Counted from the stretch's first letter, positions 45,182 through 58,050 are shown. The stretch: 64,000 bases of DNA from Platanthera guangdongensis (GCA_039583875.1 CM077162.1:52355675-52419674); one strand, 5' to 3'. Notes: generated by a model from the sequence alone, not told the origin. Made by a program: numbers and translations.

Positions 45182-47669
45182 TGTTGTCTTTAACAGCTTG
45201 TCAGGCAGTGTGAATAATGTTTCTGGAGGTGAGACTCCATTTTTCAAAATCAGGCTTTAATTCAGCCGGCTCTCTAAATAGTTTCTTAGAAAGTTGAGCA
45301 TCTTGCTTTCTTTTAAATGCAGCTTCCGACATTTCAACCTTTTCAATAATGACATTTTGTACCTCCTTTGGAGGACTATATATTTGTTGAACTGCATATT
45401 GAATTCCCTCCAAATCAGTAGGTGGATAAATGATTTGAGCTACTTCCTACTGAACTCCTTCATTGGAAGCGGGTTGAATGCCTGATTCAGTAGTGTTATC
45501 ATCATCACACAGGGGTGGATAACCAAGAGTTGCTCTGATAGCATTAGTGATCCATTTAGCATGATCAGAGCCTGCATTGACTAATACTCTCTCCCCCTTT
45601 ATGACTTCTCTTGCAATATGGTCTCAGAGATCATCTTTTTGAAATCGGATCTGATCAACTAGGTAATTGGTGTCTTCTTTATAGAATGATCTGAACTTCT
45701 GCAGTTGATCAGCAATCACTTTTTGAGAGGCCTAGATAGTAGTGTGAATAGCAGCCAAATCTGCTTTGAGTTTTGTATCAAACTAAGACTTTTCTTTACC
45801 TATTTGGTCAGTGATAGCAGATGATTGATTCTTTAGTTATGTTACAATAACATTGTGAGATTCTGTTAGATTGTCATTCATTCTGATTTGGTTTTCCAGA
45901 ACATAGCCTTGTTTTACTACTATGTCATCTATTTGAGTTTTGGCTTCCAGTTGTTGCTTGGCTAAATAGACTATAGCATTACCTCCCTTATGGAAGCAAT
46001 CTGTCATTTCTTTTTTATGCAAATTCACTTCAAATCTGATAGATTTAATATCTTGGGCCAGCTGAAATTGCAATTCTTTATTACTTTCATCAACATATTT
46101 TTCAAGAGCAAGTCTTTGCTCATCCATCTTTACTTACAATTGCACCAGAAGTGAACTGAAGTCTACTGCTGGAGCTAGTGTTGGTGGGACAATCTACAAG
46201 GCTTTCTTATAGCCAGAGCTCCTCTTCCTTAGTTCCACAAGCTATCTCTTCTTTACCCTGGAGGCTTCTTCATCTTCTGAGGAATCAGATGAACTTTCTA
46301 TGTCCACTGTATCTTTTGGACTTGAGGCCATAATGGGCAGCTCCTTCTCAGTTCTTGACTGCTCCCCCTCAGTCCTTGTTCCTTGTATGTCAGGAAATAA
46401 CTCCACTACAGTTACCTTTTTTGCAGTTGAACTGAGGGAATAACAGTCTCTTTCTCAGCAGGTAGACTGTCTTCAAATGCAAAAGTGTCTTCCATGGTAA
46501 TGTCATGTTCAAGTACATTATCTTGAAATTCTGTGCAACATCATTCATATGCACTTTCAGTGTATCATTCTCAGTATCTATAACATCTTGACTGATATCC
46601 AGTATTACCTCAAGTATAGATTGAGTGGCTGCTTCACTGTCCAATGCAGTTGTTTGGTCATTTGGCTCTTGCACATGAGTTTCCCTTGAAGGTGATGGCA
46701 TTTGTTGAGCTGGATCTGGAAAAGGCTCATTAGTTCCCCCTTGAAGAGGCTCTTCCTGGACCTGATCCATTTGGATGTTGGTGGCAGGAATCTGCTCCCC
46801 CTGCATCTGACCTTCAGGTACAGTTTATGGAGCAGGTGATTTTCTAGTCCTTTCTGCTCCTTCATCTGAGCTAAAAACAACTTCTTCCTCTGAATCACTA
46901 GAAGATTCAGTGGTCTGGTGTGCTATTTTCTTCTTTTTCTGAATATGTTGTATCTGTTTCTGAAGAGTAGAGACATCCTTGGTCAATACTCTATCTCATC
47001 TAAATGGTATTCTTAAATCCATTCTCCTCATATGATTGGTCTTAAAACTTGTAATTTGATTCATTACTTCTGGAATATTCACAGCCAGATACAGTCTTAG
47101 TATTCTTCCCAGATTATGTTTCTTAAGACTTTCTTTAATCTTGTTAAAGATAACAACAGACCAATTTGTTTTCACCTTGAATATAACTATGGTCATTAGA
47201 TTGAACATATAGGCTGAAATCCTATCATGTCCTCCTGATTTGAACAGAATAACTTTTCCTCTAATTTCAGAAAGAAATTTGCCCGGGGAATTCATTCTCT
47301 TCCTGTTCATGGATGATCCAATCTTGGTAGTGGGATCCAGTCCACACCATTGGAGAGCATCACTTGTCATGGAAGATGCTATGTCACCTTCTTATTTAAT
47401 CCTGGGAAGTTGTAGTGTCTTCCTTAAACTCTTTTGGGTGAGTTTGACTTTGGTTCCTTGAAAAGATGACTTAATTTTCAGGCCCGTCGAATCCATTGAT
47501 GCTGCCAAGTAGAATTCAAGAACCTCCTTCTTCCATATCCGGGTAGGTTCTGAGACTAAGTAGTCCAATCCATTTTCTGTGATTAGGGTAATCACGGCTT
47601 TGATTTTTGGAGTGGATGACGAACCAGTTCATAGCCCTCGTTAATGTTCTCTTCCAGCTTTGGCGCCAT
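45182..47669 (-). pseudogene. ORF3 of copia C, 5' part
   Basis: Starts MAPKLEEN at 47669 and is collinear with 21227-23770 of B. Recognisable parts: 47595-47392 (SEPTRIWKKEVLEFY, KVKLTQKSLRKTLQLP), 47370-46996 (GGHDRISAYMFNLM), 46806-46390 acidic middle, 46127-45837 (QLAQDIKSIRFEVNLHKKEM) and 45413-45201. Frame breaks occur near 47640, 47380, 46980, 46400, 46130 and 45830. F interrupts it at 45182. N-terminal domain resembles the putative plant transposon protein family; no signal peptide or membrane segment. The helical region conserved with B is the best-kept stretch. Confidence 0.8.
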
Positions 47670-47772
47670 TAGGAATGAGAGAGAGAGAGAGAGGAAGGAA
47701 GATGAAGGCTTGTAGACACAAAGATTTGGTCTCAAGAATACTGAGAGCGTAGTCGACAGGGTTTTACTTCCA

Positions 47773-47782
47773 CCTATTTATA
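47773..47782 (-). promoter_or_regulatory. Putative internal promoter (TATA box) for ORF3 of C
   Basis: TATAAATAGG on the minus strand, about 105 bp before the ORF3 ATG (47669) and just after the spacer array. Same motif, order and spacing as in B (21121-21130), including a homologous stretch with GAGACCAAA between TATA and ATG. Confidence 0.6.
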
Positions 47783-47819
47783 TGTTTCTAAACAAAGAAG
47801 GTCAAAAGGCAGGTTGAAA

Positions 47820-48150
47820 TAAGCTTATTGTGTCGACACTGTTGGGATTATGTCGACACAGACTACTAAAGTCTCGACAGAAAATATAAAGGTATTATAA
47901 TACTAGGTGTCGACACCATCTGCGATGTGTTGACACAGACAACCTTAAGAGTCTACACTAATTTTTGCATGTCGACACAGACGACCGTATGTGTCGACAC
48001 CAATATCTAAGTGTCAGGAGAGCTATGTGTCGACACCAATATTCTGAGTGTCGACAAAATCTTCTTGATGTGTCGATAGAATTTTCCTTACGTGTCGACA
48101 CCAACTACTAAGTGTAGACACTCGTGTCCTTATATGTCGACACAAATGTA
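47820..48150. repeat. TGTCGACA array in the pol-ORF3 spacer of C
   Basis: About ten GTGTCGACAC-type units with more decay than in B (GTGTAGACAC, GTGTTGACAC). The flanking coding ends are the same as in B. Confidence 0.88.
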
Positions 48151-48169
48151 CTTAGTCAAATTTCTCATA

Positions 48170-50619
48170 CTATTCTAAGTTTAGCATGCCTAATTCAATT
48201 TTAAAGTAATTGAATTTAGTTTCATCTAGTGGTTTGGTGAACATGTCAGCAATATGATAATTAGTGTTGACAAATTATAAACTTATGTCTTCTTTTTCAA
48301 CATGATCTCTAAGGAAATGAAACCTGATTTCTATGTGCTTAGTTCTGCTATGAGAAATAGGATTTCTAGCAATAGATACGACACTAGTAGAATCACAAAA
48401 TAATGGAGTTCTACTTACCTTGAAGTCATAGTCTTCAAGTTGATGTTGTATCCATAAAAACTGAGCACAACAACTGCCCGCAGCTATATATTCTGTCTCA
48501 GCAGTGGATATAGCCACACTTGTCTGCTTTTTGCTGCTCCATGACACCAATCTTCCACCTAGAAACTGACATGTGCTAGTGGTGCTTTTTCTTTCTTCTT
48601 TACATCCTGCAAAGTCTGCATCTGAATAACCTGTTAGTAGAAAATCTCTATTCTTAGGGTACCAAAGGACAAGATTTGGTATTCCCTTAAGATATCTCAA
48701 AATTCTTTTGACAGCAGTATAATGAGATTCTTTTGGGCAAGCTTGATTCCTAGCACAGACACATGTAGCATACATGATGTCTGGTCTTCTAGCAGTTAAG
48801 TAAAGTAGGGAACCAATTATCCCTCTATAAAAAGTCTCATCTACAGGTTTTCCTGTATCATCTTTCCCTACATGCATACTTGACCATATTAGAGTTCTCA
48901 TGGTTGAGGCTGGCTCCATGCCATATTTCTTAATTAACTCCTTGGTGAACTTAGACTGGGATATGGACAAGCCATCATCAGTCTGTCTAACTTGGAGTCC
49001 CAAGAAGAATTTCAGCTCACCCATGCTGCTCATCTCAAACTTCCCTTTCATAAGTTTAGCAAACTGTCTATAAAGGTTGTTTTCAGTTGATCCAAAGATA
49101 ATGTCATCAACATATATCTGGACTAGGATGATCTTGCCTTTTGATTCCCTTAGGAATAGAGTTTTGTCTATTTTCCCCCTTGAGAATTTGTTCTCAATGA
49201 GGAATGTAGATAGTGTTTCATACCAAGCCCTAGGGGCTTGTTTCAAACCATATAAAGCTTTCTTAAGCCTATAAACATGATTAGAATAAAGAGGATCTAC
49301 AAAACCTGAGGGTTGTTCAACATAGACTTCCTCTTTTAAGTCACCATTCAAAAATGCCGACTTTACATCCATTTGGAATACCTTGAACCCTTGGTAAGCT
49401 GCATAGGCAAGGAATAACCTTATTGCTTCCAACCTTGTCACTGGGGCAAATGTCTGATCAAAGTCTATTCCTTCTTCCTGCCTGTAGCCTTTTGCTACCA
49501 GTCTTGCTTTATTCTTGACTATGATGCCATTTTCATCTAAATTATTCTTGTAAATCCACGTAGTCCCTATGACATTATGATTCTTTGGTTTAGGAACTAA
49601 CTTACAGACTTTACATCTTCTAAATTGATTCAACTCTTCTTGCATGACATCAATCCAATTTGGGTCTTGTATGGCTTCTTCAAATTTATTGGGTTCTATC
49701 TGGGACAGGAAACTTGAGCAAAGGACTGTGTTCATGTTCTTACTTCTGGTTTGAACACCATGTCTTGGATCACCAATAATTTGGTGTGCTGGATGATCCT
49801 TTAGATGTCTTGTTACTGTAGGCAATCTATCTACACCATGATTTTCTCCAATAACCTCACCATGATGTACTTCATTGTCTTCATCATCAGCTTGTGTGTC
49901 TTGTACTCCCCCTGGACAACATCCATCATTTTCTTCATCCTGCCTTGCAGGTTGGTCTTCACTAATGGTAAGCTTGTCCATCTTTTCCTTCAAACTTGTA
50001 GAGCTACAAGAGGTACTAGACAACTCACAGTTGATTAGCTTAGTTTCATCAAAAAATACATGGACAGATTCTTCTACAACTTGAGTAGTCAAGTTATAGA
50101 CTCTGTATGCCTTACTGTTATTGTTGTACCCAACAAATACCCCTTCTTGGGATTTGGCAGCAAACTTAGTTAAATAGTGCTTCCCATTATTAAGATTCTA
50201 AAATATTCTAAATTTTGTTTTCTACCTTTCAGAATCTCATAGGGTGTCTTCTTGTGGCTTTTGGTGATGGAAGCTCTATTGAGAACATGACAAGCAGTAT
50301 TTACCACCTCAGCCCAGAAATATTCTGGGAGAGAAGTGTCACTTAGAAGTGTTCTTCCTGCCTCAATAAGAGTCTTATTCTTTCTTTCAGCAATCCCATT
50401 TTGCTGGGGAGTTTTAGGTGAGGAGAACTCTTGATGAATCCCAAGTTCTTCAAAAAATCTTATCATGCAATCAGACTGAAATACAGTCCCATTGTCACTT
50501 CTGTTTTTGACCACTGAATTGTTAAATTCATTCTGAATTGGCCTAACAAAATTTTGGAAGACAGTAGGGGTTTCTGATTTCTGTCTCAGGAAGAAACCCA
50601 TGTAAATATAGAATAGTCA
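48170..50619 (-). CDS. pol: Partial integrase, RT and RNase H of copia C
   Basis: 50092-48275 is one 605-residue open frame: integrase-RT linker, RT ([39 protein letters not shown]) with YVDD at 49103-49114, and RNase H ([28 protein letters not shown]). An in-frame TAA at 48275 cuts off the last ~35 residues, whose frame continues to TAG 48170. Upstream, 50601-50170 carries the middle and end of an integrase core ([10 protein letters not shown]) with a frame change near 50180-50092. This integrase begins abruptly at 50619, next to fragment G. Confidence 0.9.
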
Positions 50620-51490
50620 TGTAACAGCCCAAATTCGAGAAATGGGAAATATTGGGTGACACGGCCTGGGACATGGGCGTGTCCCAGGGCGTGTCTTGCT
50701 CGGGTTGAGCAGATGGGCGCGTGGTCGACAAAATTCGTTCGACGAATTTTCGGGAGGTACACTCCCGTGACACGGGCGTGTCAGGGGGCGTGACCTAGGG
50801 CGTGTCCTCCCTTGGTCGACACCATAATTTTGGTCGACGAAAGTTGTCGACAGAGGGAACACGCCGTGTTACATGGGCGTGTACCATGGTCGTGTTCTAT
50901 TTTGGATATGTCAGATTGAGTCGGTTCGTGTGCCGCTTAATGTACATGCCCTATGACACGGGCGTGTCACAGGGCTTGTTAGGCTCGAAAAGTGTTGATG
51001 TCTGATTTTCTGGCCGTTCATTTTCCCTGTTCTGGATCTGGCTTCTTTCCTATGGATAAAAAGGCTGAGAATGGGATAAATTCCCTTTATTCTCATCATC
51101 TTCTTCTTCTCATTCTAAGAGAGAAAGAAAAAGGGAAAGGCCAAGACAAGGGAAGGGGAAAGGAAAGCTAGCTGTTGGAGGTGCTGCGAAGTGCGGATTG
51201 AAGATCTGAGAACGGATTCGTGAAGACAAAGTCGAGGCGGTGATTTCCATCCGACTACTTCATGTCGCCGAAGCGATCTTCAAGGGTAACGATCTCCTTC
51301 TTGGACATCTAAGTCCTCTATTTATGCATGTGCGTGGAATCCTCCACCAAGATGTGGATTTCAGAAGCGATTTCTTGGTTGAGTCTGCATCTAGAGCCGG
51401 AAATATGGAGTATGACATAGGCATGCTGTGTGAAGCGTATCTGGACGGGTAGTCTGGATTGGTGATGATCATGGGTAAATCGGAGAAGAC
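50620..51490 (+). repeat. Gypsy LTR fragment G
   Basis: Begins TGTAACAGCCC exactly at the break in C's integrase, the form of a gypsy LTR start, read on the plus strand. It has CGTGTC units (GGGACATGGGCGTGTCCC), GTCGAC units, the near-perfect palindrome around AAAATTCGT/ACGAATTTT (about 50732) and a TATA-like GGATAAAAAGG at about 51054. The right end fades into copia sequence at about 51460-51500. No second LTR or coding part is present. Related in style to F's LTR but not the same family. Confidence 0.65.
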
Positions 51491-52987
51491 TCTGTGGATT
51501 TCCTCCAATCTCCCCATCAAGCTGTACTTCATTGTCTTCATCATCAGGTTTGGGTCTTGTACTCCCCCTAGACAGTATCCATCATTTTCCTCATCTTGTC
51601 TTGAAGGTTGGTCTTCACTAATGGTAAGCTTGTCCATCTTTTCCTTCAAACCTATAGAGCTACAAGAAATGCTAGACAGCTCACAGTTGATTAGCTTAGA
51701 TTCATCAAAGACTACATGGATAGATTCTTCTACAGCTTGAGTAGTCAAGTTGTAGACCCTGTATGCCTAACTATTATTGCTGTACCCAACAAATATCCCT
51801 TCTTGGGATTTGACAGAAAACTTAGTTAAATAAGGCTTTCCATTGTTAAGTACATAACACTTGCTACCAAAGATCCTGAAATAAGATATATTTGGTGTTC
51901 TGCCTTTCATAATCTCATAGGTTGTCTTATTGTGGCTTTTGGTGATAAAAGCTCTATTGAGAACATGACATGTAGTGTGTACTGCCTCAGCCTAGAAATA
52001 TTCTGGGAGAGAAGTGTCACTTAGTAGAGTTCTACCAGCCTCAATGAGAGTCCTATTCTTTCTTTCAGTAATCCCATTTTGCTGGGGAGTTCTAGGTGAG
52101 GAGAACTCTTGATGAATCTCTAGTTCTTCACAAAATCTTGTCATGCATTCAGATTGAAATTCAGTCCCATGGTCACTTCTGATTTTGACCACTGAATTGT
52201 TAAGTTCATTCTGAATTTGCCTAACAAAAGTGTGGAAGATAGTAGGAGTTTCAGATTTCTGCCTCAGGAAGAAAACCCATGTAAATCTAGAATAGTCATC
52301 CACGACCACAAATGTATAGACTTTCCTACCTAGACTATGAACTAGCATAGGACCAAATAGATACATATGTAGGAGGTACAAACACCTCACTAAATCTTTG
52401 GCATCAAGACTGTGGAAGGATGTCTTGGTCTATTTTCCTTTTTGACAAGCTGAACATACACCCTCCTTGATGCACTTGACCTGAGGACTATTCCTCACTA
52501 ACTATTTAGTAAAAAGTTGACCTATAGTCTTGTAGTTAATGTGAGAAAGCATCTTGTGCCATTTGACACAATGAGAAGCTTTCTCTTCTGCAATTAGGCA
52601 AACAGGAGAATCTTTATTCTCACATACAAAATTTAGACAATAAACATTTCCTTTTCTATAACCTGACAAGATGATCTCTTGAACACTTGTCCTTCTAATC
52701 TGACACTCATTCTTAATAAAAGAAGTGTCATAACCAAGATCACTTAGTTGGCTTATGCTAATTAGGTTATGTTTTAGACCTTTCACGTAAGCCACTTGGG
52801 TGATAGTGATAGAGCTATTGGAAATGTTACCAAACCCTTTGATGACCCCTTTTTCAGATCCAACAAATATCACTTTGGGTCCATTCTCTATGGGAGAGTA
52901 GTCCTTCAGAATCCTTCTTATTCCAGTCATGTACCTGGAACATCCACTGTCCAAGTATCATATTGGGGTATGGCCACTTGGACTCAC
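51491..52987 (-). pseudogene. pol: Protease and integrase of copia C (upstream copy)
   Basis: Opens after CAG (52988-52990) with VSPSGHTPI, then a TGA replaces the Trp before YLDSGCSRYMTG (protease). GAG-pre-integrase has HKMLSH; the finger is CSACQKGK followed by TAG. Integrase core 52390-51992 keeps DHGTEF and NGITERKNRT. Further stops near 51990 and 51770. The last part (51748-51530) duplicates the integrase-RT linker also present at 49890-50092. Confidence 0.87.
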
Positions 52988-53003
52988 CTGTATCAAAAAA
53001 AAA

Positions 53004-55276
53004 TTACTTAACCTTAGAACCCCAATAATTATTGGGTTCTAGGTTCAGGTTAGACTGAAACTTTACTTGCTTGTTTGCAGCCTTTCTGACAGGTAAGCTG
53101 ACATTTTTCTTGACAGTAGTGTTGTGCTAACAATCAATGACATAATGACCCACTTTGCCACAACACCAGTACTAATATCTATTGTATCTTCTCTTAAGTA
53201 CAGTCTTAACAGTATTGTTGTCAGAAGTCCTTAAAACTGTAGGTACAGTGGTCCTTTTATTGAGTGCTGGGGCTGGTGCATCAAACATTGATGATTCATG
53301 AAGAACAAGGTGTGGTTGTTCATGGGCTGCCCTATTGGCATTTTCACCCTTGTCATTCTGATCACCAAGCTTACAGTGACCATGTGTAATGTCATAGTCA
53401 TACCTGTTAGTAAGCTGCATCACTTTCCTGAAAGAAATAGGGGGTTTGAAGGCTAGTGGATGAACTGGGGCTTTGTCTTTTCTTTTGGAATTAGCTGCCC
53501 TAGTTCTTCCCTTGAAGCCAAATCCTGTCTTATCCTTTTATAGGATGAAGTCATCAATTAAGGGTAAGAATGATTTTGGATTTGAGAATTTAGCCACAAG
53601 ATCCTTCTCTCTCTGAAGTCTGACTTCTAGACTCTTGATTTGATCATTTTTAAATGTAATTGTACCCATCTGAATAAAAGTTATATTTTTTAGTTTGGCA
53701 ACTTCATTCAACTTCAAATCCAGCATTTTTGCTGAATCTGATGCAGCCAATTTAAGAGATGCAATTTCCTTAGCTTGTTTCTTGTTAAGGATTCTGCTTC
53801 TCTTAAGAGCTTGCAACAAATCACCATACTCATCAATTAGTTGATGAAATCCCCTTAGGATTCAGAACCATCCTCATCTCTTGATGCAAATGTTTCTGAT
53901 TCTGATCTAGTGTAATAATCAGAAACTGAAGAAAGGTTGTTTACCTTACTGGGACCAGTCTGATCCTGACACTGATCTTCCTCAGACATAGCAATCAGCC
54001 CTTTGTAATGATGATCTTCAATCCCATTGATAGAATCCAGCATTTGTAAGAATTCTGTCTCTTATGAATCCTCTTCAGTTGTGAACAATCCAATATCTGC
54101 TTCAGCTTCAGCTTCAGCTTCAGAATCTGATGATGAGTCAGTCCATATTTTCTTCTTCTTTGCAACAAAGGATCTCTCCTTCTTGCCCTTATTTTGATGT
54201 TTCTGCTTGTCATTAGATTCCTTTCTTTTATTAGGGCAGTCAACAACAACATGTCCAGTCCTGTTGCAACAATAGCAAACAATCTTAGAGGAAGTTAATT
54301 TGCTAGGTTTAGTGCCATACCTGTAATTTTTAGATGACTTCTTTTTCTGGTAATTGTCATCCTTGAACTGTGAGGAGGATGGCTTGATTCTCCACTACTT
54401 TTTCTTTAAGAATCTTTGGAATTGCCTTGTGAAGGCAGCAAAGTTTTCATCAGAATTAGGGCTGTCTGATGTGTTGTTGTCAGAACTATCTGAGTTAACT
54501 TCAGCAGCTTTCCTAGGAGGAGATGGCGATATCCTTCTGTCCTTCTTTGGCGCTTCAAACTTGAAGGCCACAGATTTCTCTTTATATTCAGACCTATTGC
54601 TTTTCTCCTCCTCCTTTCTCGCCATCAACTGCATCTCATATGATAGTAGTTTTCCAAATAGAGTTGGAGGAGAGGAGTCTGCAAGTTTGTCCACTTCCCT
54701 GATGGCACATATTTTGGTATTCCAGTCCTTGGTTAGTGACCTGAGAAACTTATCATTGAGCTCATATGTGCTAAAGACTCTTCCATTTGACATTAGTTCA
54801 TTCACTATTCTGAAGAACTTCTTGTAGCACTCAATTATGCTGTCAGTTTTGTTTTATCTAAAACTTTCATATTCTTTATTTAGCATAGACATTTTATCCT
54901 TTCTTACTTCTTCAGATCCCTCCATGTAGACAATTAAAGTGTCCCGCATCTCCTTGGAGGTTTTGCAGTGCACCAAGTTTTGGAATGTTGAGTCATCTAT
55001 AGCACTAACTATTATGTTTTGTGCTCTCTTATCCATAGTGGCTAAGATGATCTCATCCTTTGTCATTTCAGAGTAGATTTTTGGAGTCCTAAAATTTGCA
55101 TCAAGAACTGAGATGTTCATAGAAATGAATGACACTTCTTTGACCGTGATGTAGATTCTTGGGTCAGAAGCTTCCATGAACAATCTGACTCTTTCTTTCC
55201 ATATGCCAAAAATTTCTTTTCTACAGATAGGTAATTTCATGGATCCAAGTTCCTTGTGAGTTTCACCTGAACCCAT
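53004..55276 (-). pseudogene. gag: Gag of copia C
   Basis: Starts MGSGETHKELGSMKLPICRK at 55276, nearly identical to B's start. Capsid-like part to 54854, a stop, then 54805-54395. The first zinc knuckle region (CFAIVATGLDMLL in the wrong frame) near 54270 shows a frame change; the acidic linker is 54043-53855 and ends GSES-TAA. Coiled coil 53819-53538. The second knuckle near 53160 is decayed. The tail ends at TAA 53004-53006. About 700 residues when complete. Confidence 0.85.
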
Positions 55277-55343
55277 TTTGATTATAACTGTTAACTGCCT
55301 TATAGATCAACTCAGACTGTTAAGTCTAATCTTGAGCAACCTC

Positions 55344-55355
55344 GCTTTGATACCA
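55344..55355 (-). other. Primer-binding site of copia C
   Basis: TGGTATCAAAGC on the minus strand, two bases from the LTR end; one base different from the initiator tRNA-Met complement. Confidence 0.82.
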
Positions 55356-55357
55356 CT

Positions 55358-56909
55358 TGAAAGAATTGGTTTCAAGATGTCCTAAACACCTAGAGGGGGG
55401 GTGAATAGGTTCAATTCTTTTTTATTAAGGCAGATAACTTAAATCATAAGTAGACAATCTATGCAACAACTATCACAACACAGATTAATAGAAAACACAA
55501 CCAACACAGCATACACACAGATTTATAGTGGTTCCCCAAGTGATGGATACATCCACTTTCCCCCTTCGCCTATATAGCAGTATACTAGATTCGGCCTAAC
55601 TTCCTTCTTACTTATTAGATCCTCAGATCTTACAACTCAGAACCCAGAATAGATCCTACAGCTCAAACTTCAGTAAGTCCTACAACTCAGATTCTTCCAA
55701 AGAATCCTACCTCAAAGTGAGTCCACACTCCTACAACTCAGGCAATCAAGCCCTACCTCAGCCTCTTCCACCAGGCTTACAGCTCAGAGAAATTAATCCC
55801 CTACCTCAGGCACTCAGCCCTACCTCAGCCTTTATAATCTTAGGCTTACAACTCAGAGAGATAACTCTCTTACACTCAGATCTATAAAAGATCCTACAGA
55901 AAAATTAATAACAAAATGAATAAATCCTTCACCCAGGTAGAGATAGAAAAGGGTGAAGGCTTCTTGATCAGTTCTGGATTGATCTGACTTCTTAAGATCC
56001 AATTTGTCTTAGCTTCTTCAAAGCTTCTTGAATCTGAACAAAGTAAGGTTGATCTTCTTATGGAGTTGAAGATGATCCTCAATCCAGCTTCCTTCAGAAT
56101 TTGATCTGAAATCGTTTTGCAGACTTGTTCAGAATCTGCCTTCTCTTAATGACTTGAAGATGACAAGTCCTTTCTTCCTAGATCTCTCTCTCGATTCTCT
56201 TATCTGTTATTGATGATAGAACGGGTCTTTATAGAGATCCGTTTGAGGTTACCGACTGATCTGGTTCATAACGGCCTTCTGACAGCTCTGACAGATGCAA
56301 CAGCTTTGTTAGTTATGACAGCTGTCATGCCTTTAGTCTTGATACCTGATGCCTCAATGTACTCTATCTCAGCAGAACAATGTCGAGACAATACTCCAAA
56401 AGTGTTAACACAAATAGACCATGTGTCGACACAATTCTTGATGATGTCGACACAGCTCTCATAATGTCGACATAGCCCTTCTTTATCTTCTTGACATAGC
56501 TTCTATGGAATGTTTCGACACAAGTCCTATGTGTAGACACAATAGCTTCTCGTCTCGACAAAGTTGGTGTTGACAGAATTCTGCTGTGTGTCAACACAAG
56601 TCCTGTGTGTCGACACATTTGTTGTCTATAGAATTCTGGAATGTGTCAACACAAGTCCTGTGTGTCGACACAGTTGTTGTCGACACAAGTCCTGTATGTC
56701 GACACAATCTGGCTCCTCGTGTCGACACAGCCTTTCCCAAGTGTCGACACAATTCTTCTCAAGTTTCGACACTTGTACTTAGATACTTTTTTCAATTTCC
56801 TTAACCTTCACATTGAAACTCAACACACCATCAAATACACATTGATGAATATCATTGAGTTAGGTGGGGCTTCTCCAAATCAGGTACACATTTTCCAATG
56901 TACCCAACA
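55358..56909 (-). repeat. 5' LTR of copia C
   Basis: 1552 bp, collinear with 31510-33087. Starts TGTTGGGTACATTGG and ends GAATTCTTTCA on the minus strand. Palindrome array at 56380-56775; the run near the 3' end has 7 G. Confidence 0.92.
56380..56775. repeat. TGTCGACA palindrome array, C 5' LTR U3
   Basis: About 14 units of GTGTCGACAC or decayed forms (TTTCGACAC, GTGTAGACAC), collinear with 32535-32950 but with different units decayed in each LTR. Confidence 0.9.
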
Positions 56910-58050
56910 TTACGCAGCCTCCGGCACAGCCTACACCACAGGGCAGAGTTCAGCAGACTCCGAATGTTGCACCACCTCCCCCGGTTCCCACTCCATTCCT
57001 ACAGTCCGAGATGGGGCAGACACTAACAGCCATACTGGAGGCTTTCAGGGCCCTGCAGGTTCCGGCTCTGCAGCCAAACCCGGGGCCAATTGGTTGAGTA
57101 TTTTCCGAGGACTTTCTCCCCCATCCTACTTGGGGACAGATTCAGCCATTCGAACGGAGGAGTGGTTGGACATCATGTATGAGATGCTGACCGAGATACG
57201 GTGCCCATGAGAGGAGAGGGTGCCTTTGGTGGTCTCTTGCTTGGAGCCCATGCCAAGAGATGGTGGAAGACATCGCTGGACACGATGTTTGCTGATAGAG
57301 AGGTTGCAGAGATTGCTTGGGAGGAGTTCAGGGCCGCACTGTTGGAGCATTTTGTTCTGCAGTCAGCCAGAGATGAGCAGGAAGATAGATTTCTACAGTT
57401 GAGGTAGGGCAGCAAGATAGTGGTGGAGTACCACCGGGAGTTCAATCATCTAGCCTGCTTCGCAGACTCCTATCAGCTGGATGAGGCGGGATACACCAAG
57501 AGGTTTTACAAGGGCCTGTGAGATGATCTGGGAGAGGCTCTGATGTCCGTATCCGACATGCCTATTCCTCGGATATTGGAGGTGGATAAGAGAATTGAGG
57601 CAGATTGGCACACTACTCGATGCCGGAAGCGGCCAACTGAGGATCAGGGCCGGGGAGCCAGAAATGATCAGCGACGGTGCCGCATTGCTAATGGGAGATG
57701 TGGGAGAAGGGCAGAGGACCAACCTCGTCAACAGGTGAGACAGGAGCTGAGGGTGCCAGTGATAATGGCTCCTCAACCTCTCTAGATGTGGGAGCTGTAG
57801 AGACCCGGGGGAATGGCATATCCCCCGCCCTAGTGCTACTACTGTCATCAGGTGGGGCATATCTGAAGGAACTACCCCATGAATGGGGCACCACTACCAG
57901 CACCACCGGCTGCCCTGCCTGATCAGTAGTTCAGAGGCTGAGGACGTGGCCGGGGACATGGATACCAGGGCGGAAACCGCAGGCAGGAGAGGGAGCAAGT
58001 GTATGCACTGGATCTGGTTCAACCATGGAACCCGGAGCAAGTGATCACAG
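56910..58050 (+). pseudogene. gag: Gag of gypsy E, decayed
   Basis: Resumes right after C with a Pro/Gln-rich stretch and SEMGQTLTAILEAFRALQ, matching F's Gag. NWLSIFRGLSPPSYLGTDSA, HAKRWWKTSLDTMFADREV and LLEHFVLQSARDEQEDRF follow in changing frames, with stops near 57095, 57210, 57407 and 57520. A zinc-knuckle relic (CGSC) is near 57790. The last exon codons read EQVITG before the intron at 58051. The start codon is not visible; C interrupts the leader. Confidence 0.8.

Larger units (their letters stand above)
31510..56909 (-). mobile_element. Copia element C (Sirevirus-like), composite, inside E
   Basis: Outer LTRs lie at 31510-33087 (3') and 55358-56909 (5'). Between them on the minus strand are gag, protease-integrase, gypsy fragment G, a second partial integrase with RT-RNase H, a palindrome spacer, ORF3 split by element F, and the polypurine tract. 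Coding sequence and LTRs are close relatives of B. The flanks GTTAT (31505-31509) and TTACG (56910-56914) do not match as a target duplication. Together with the integrase overlap this suggests two related insertions fused by recombination. Confidence 0.85.

Noticed and set aside
31505..56914. GTTAT and TTACG as a target duplication of C
   Set aside because: Only TTA is shared, out of register; I do not accept it as a duplication.
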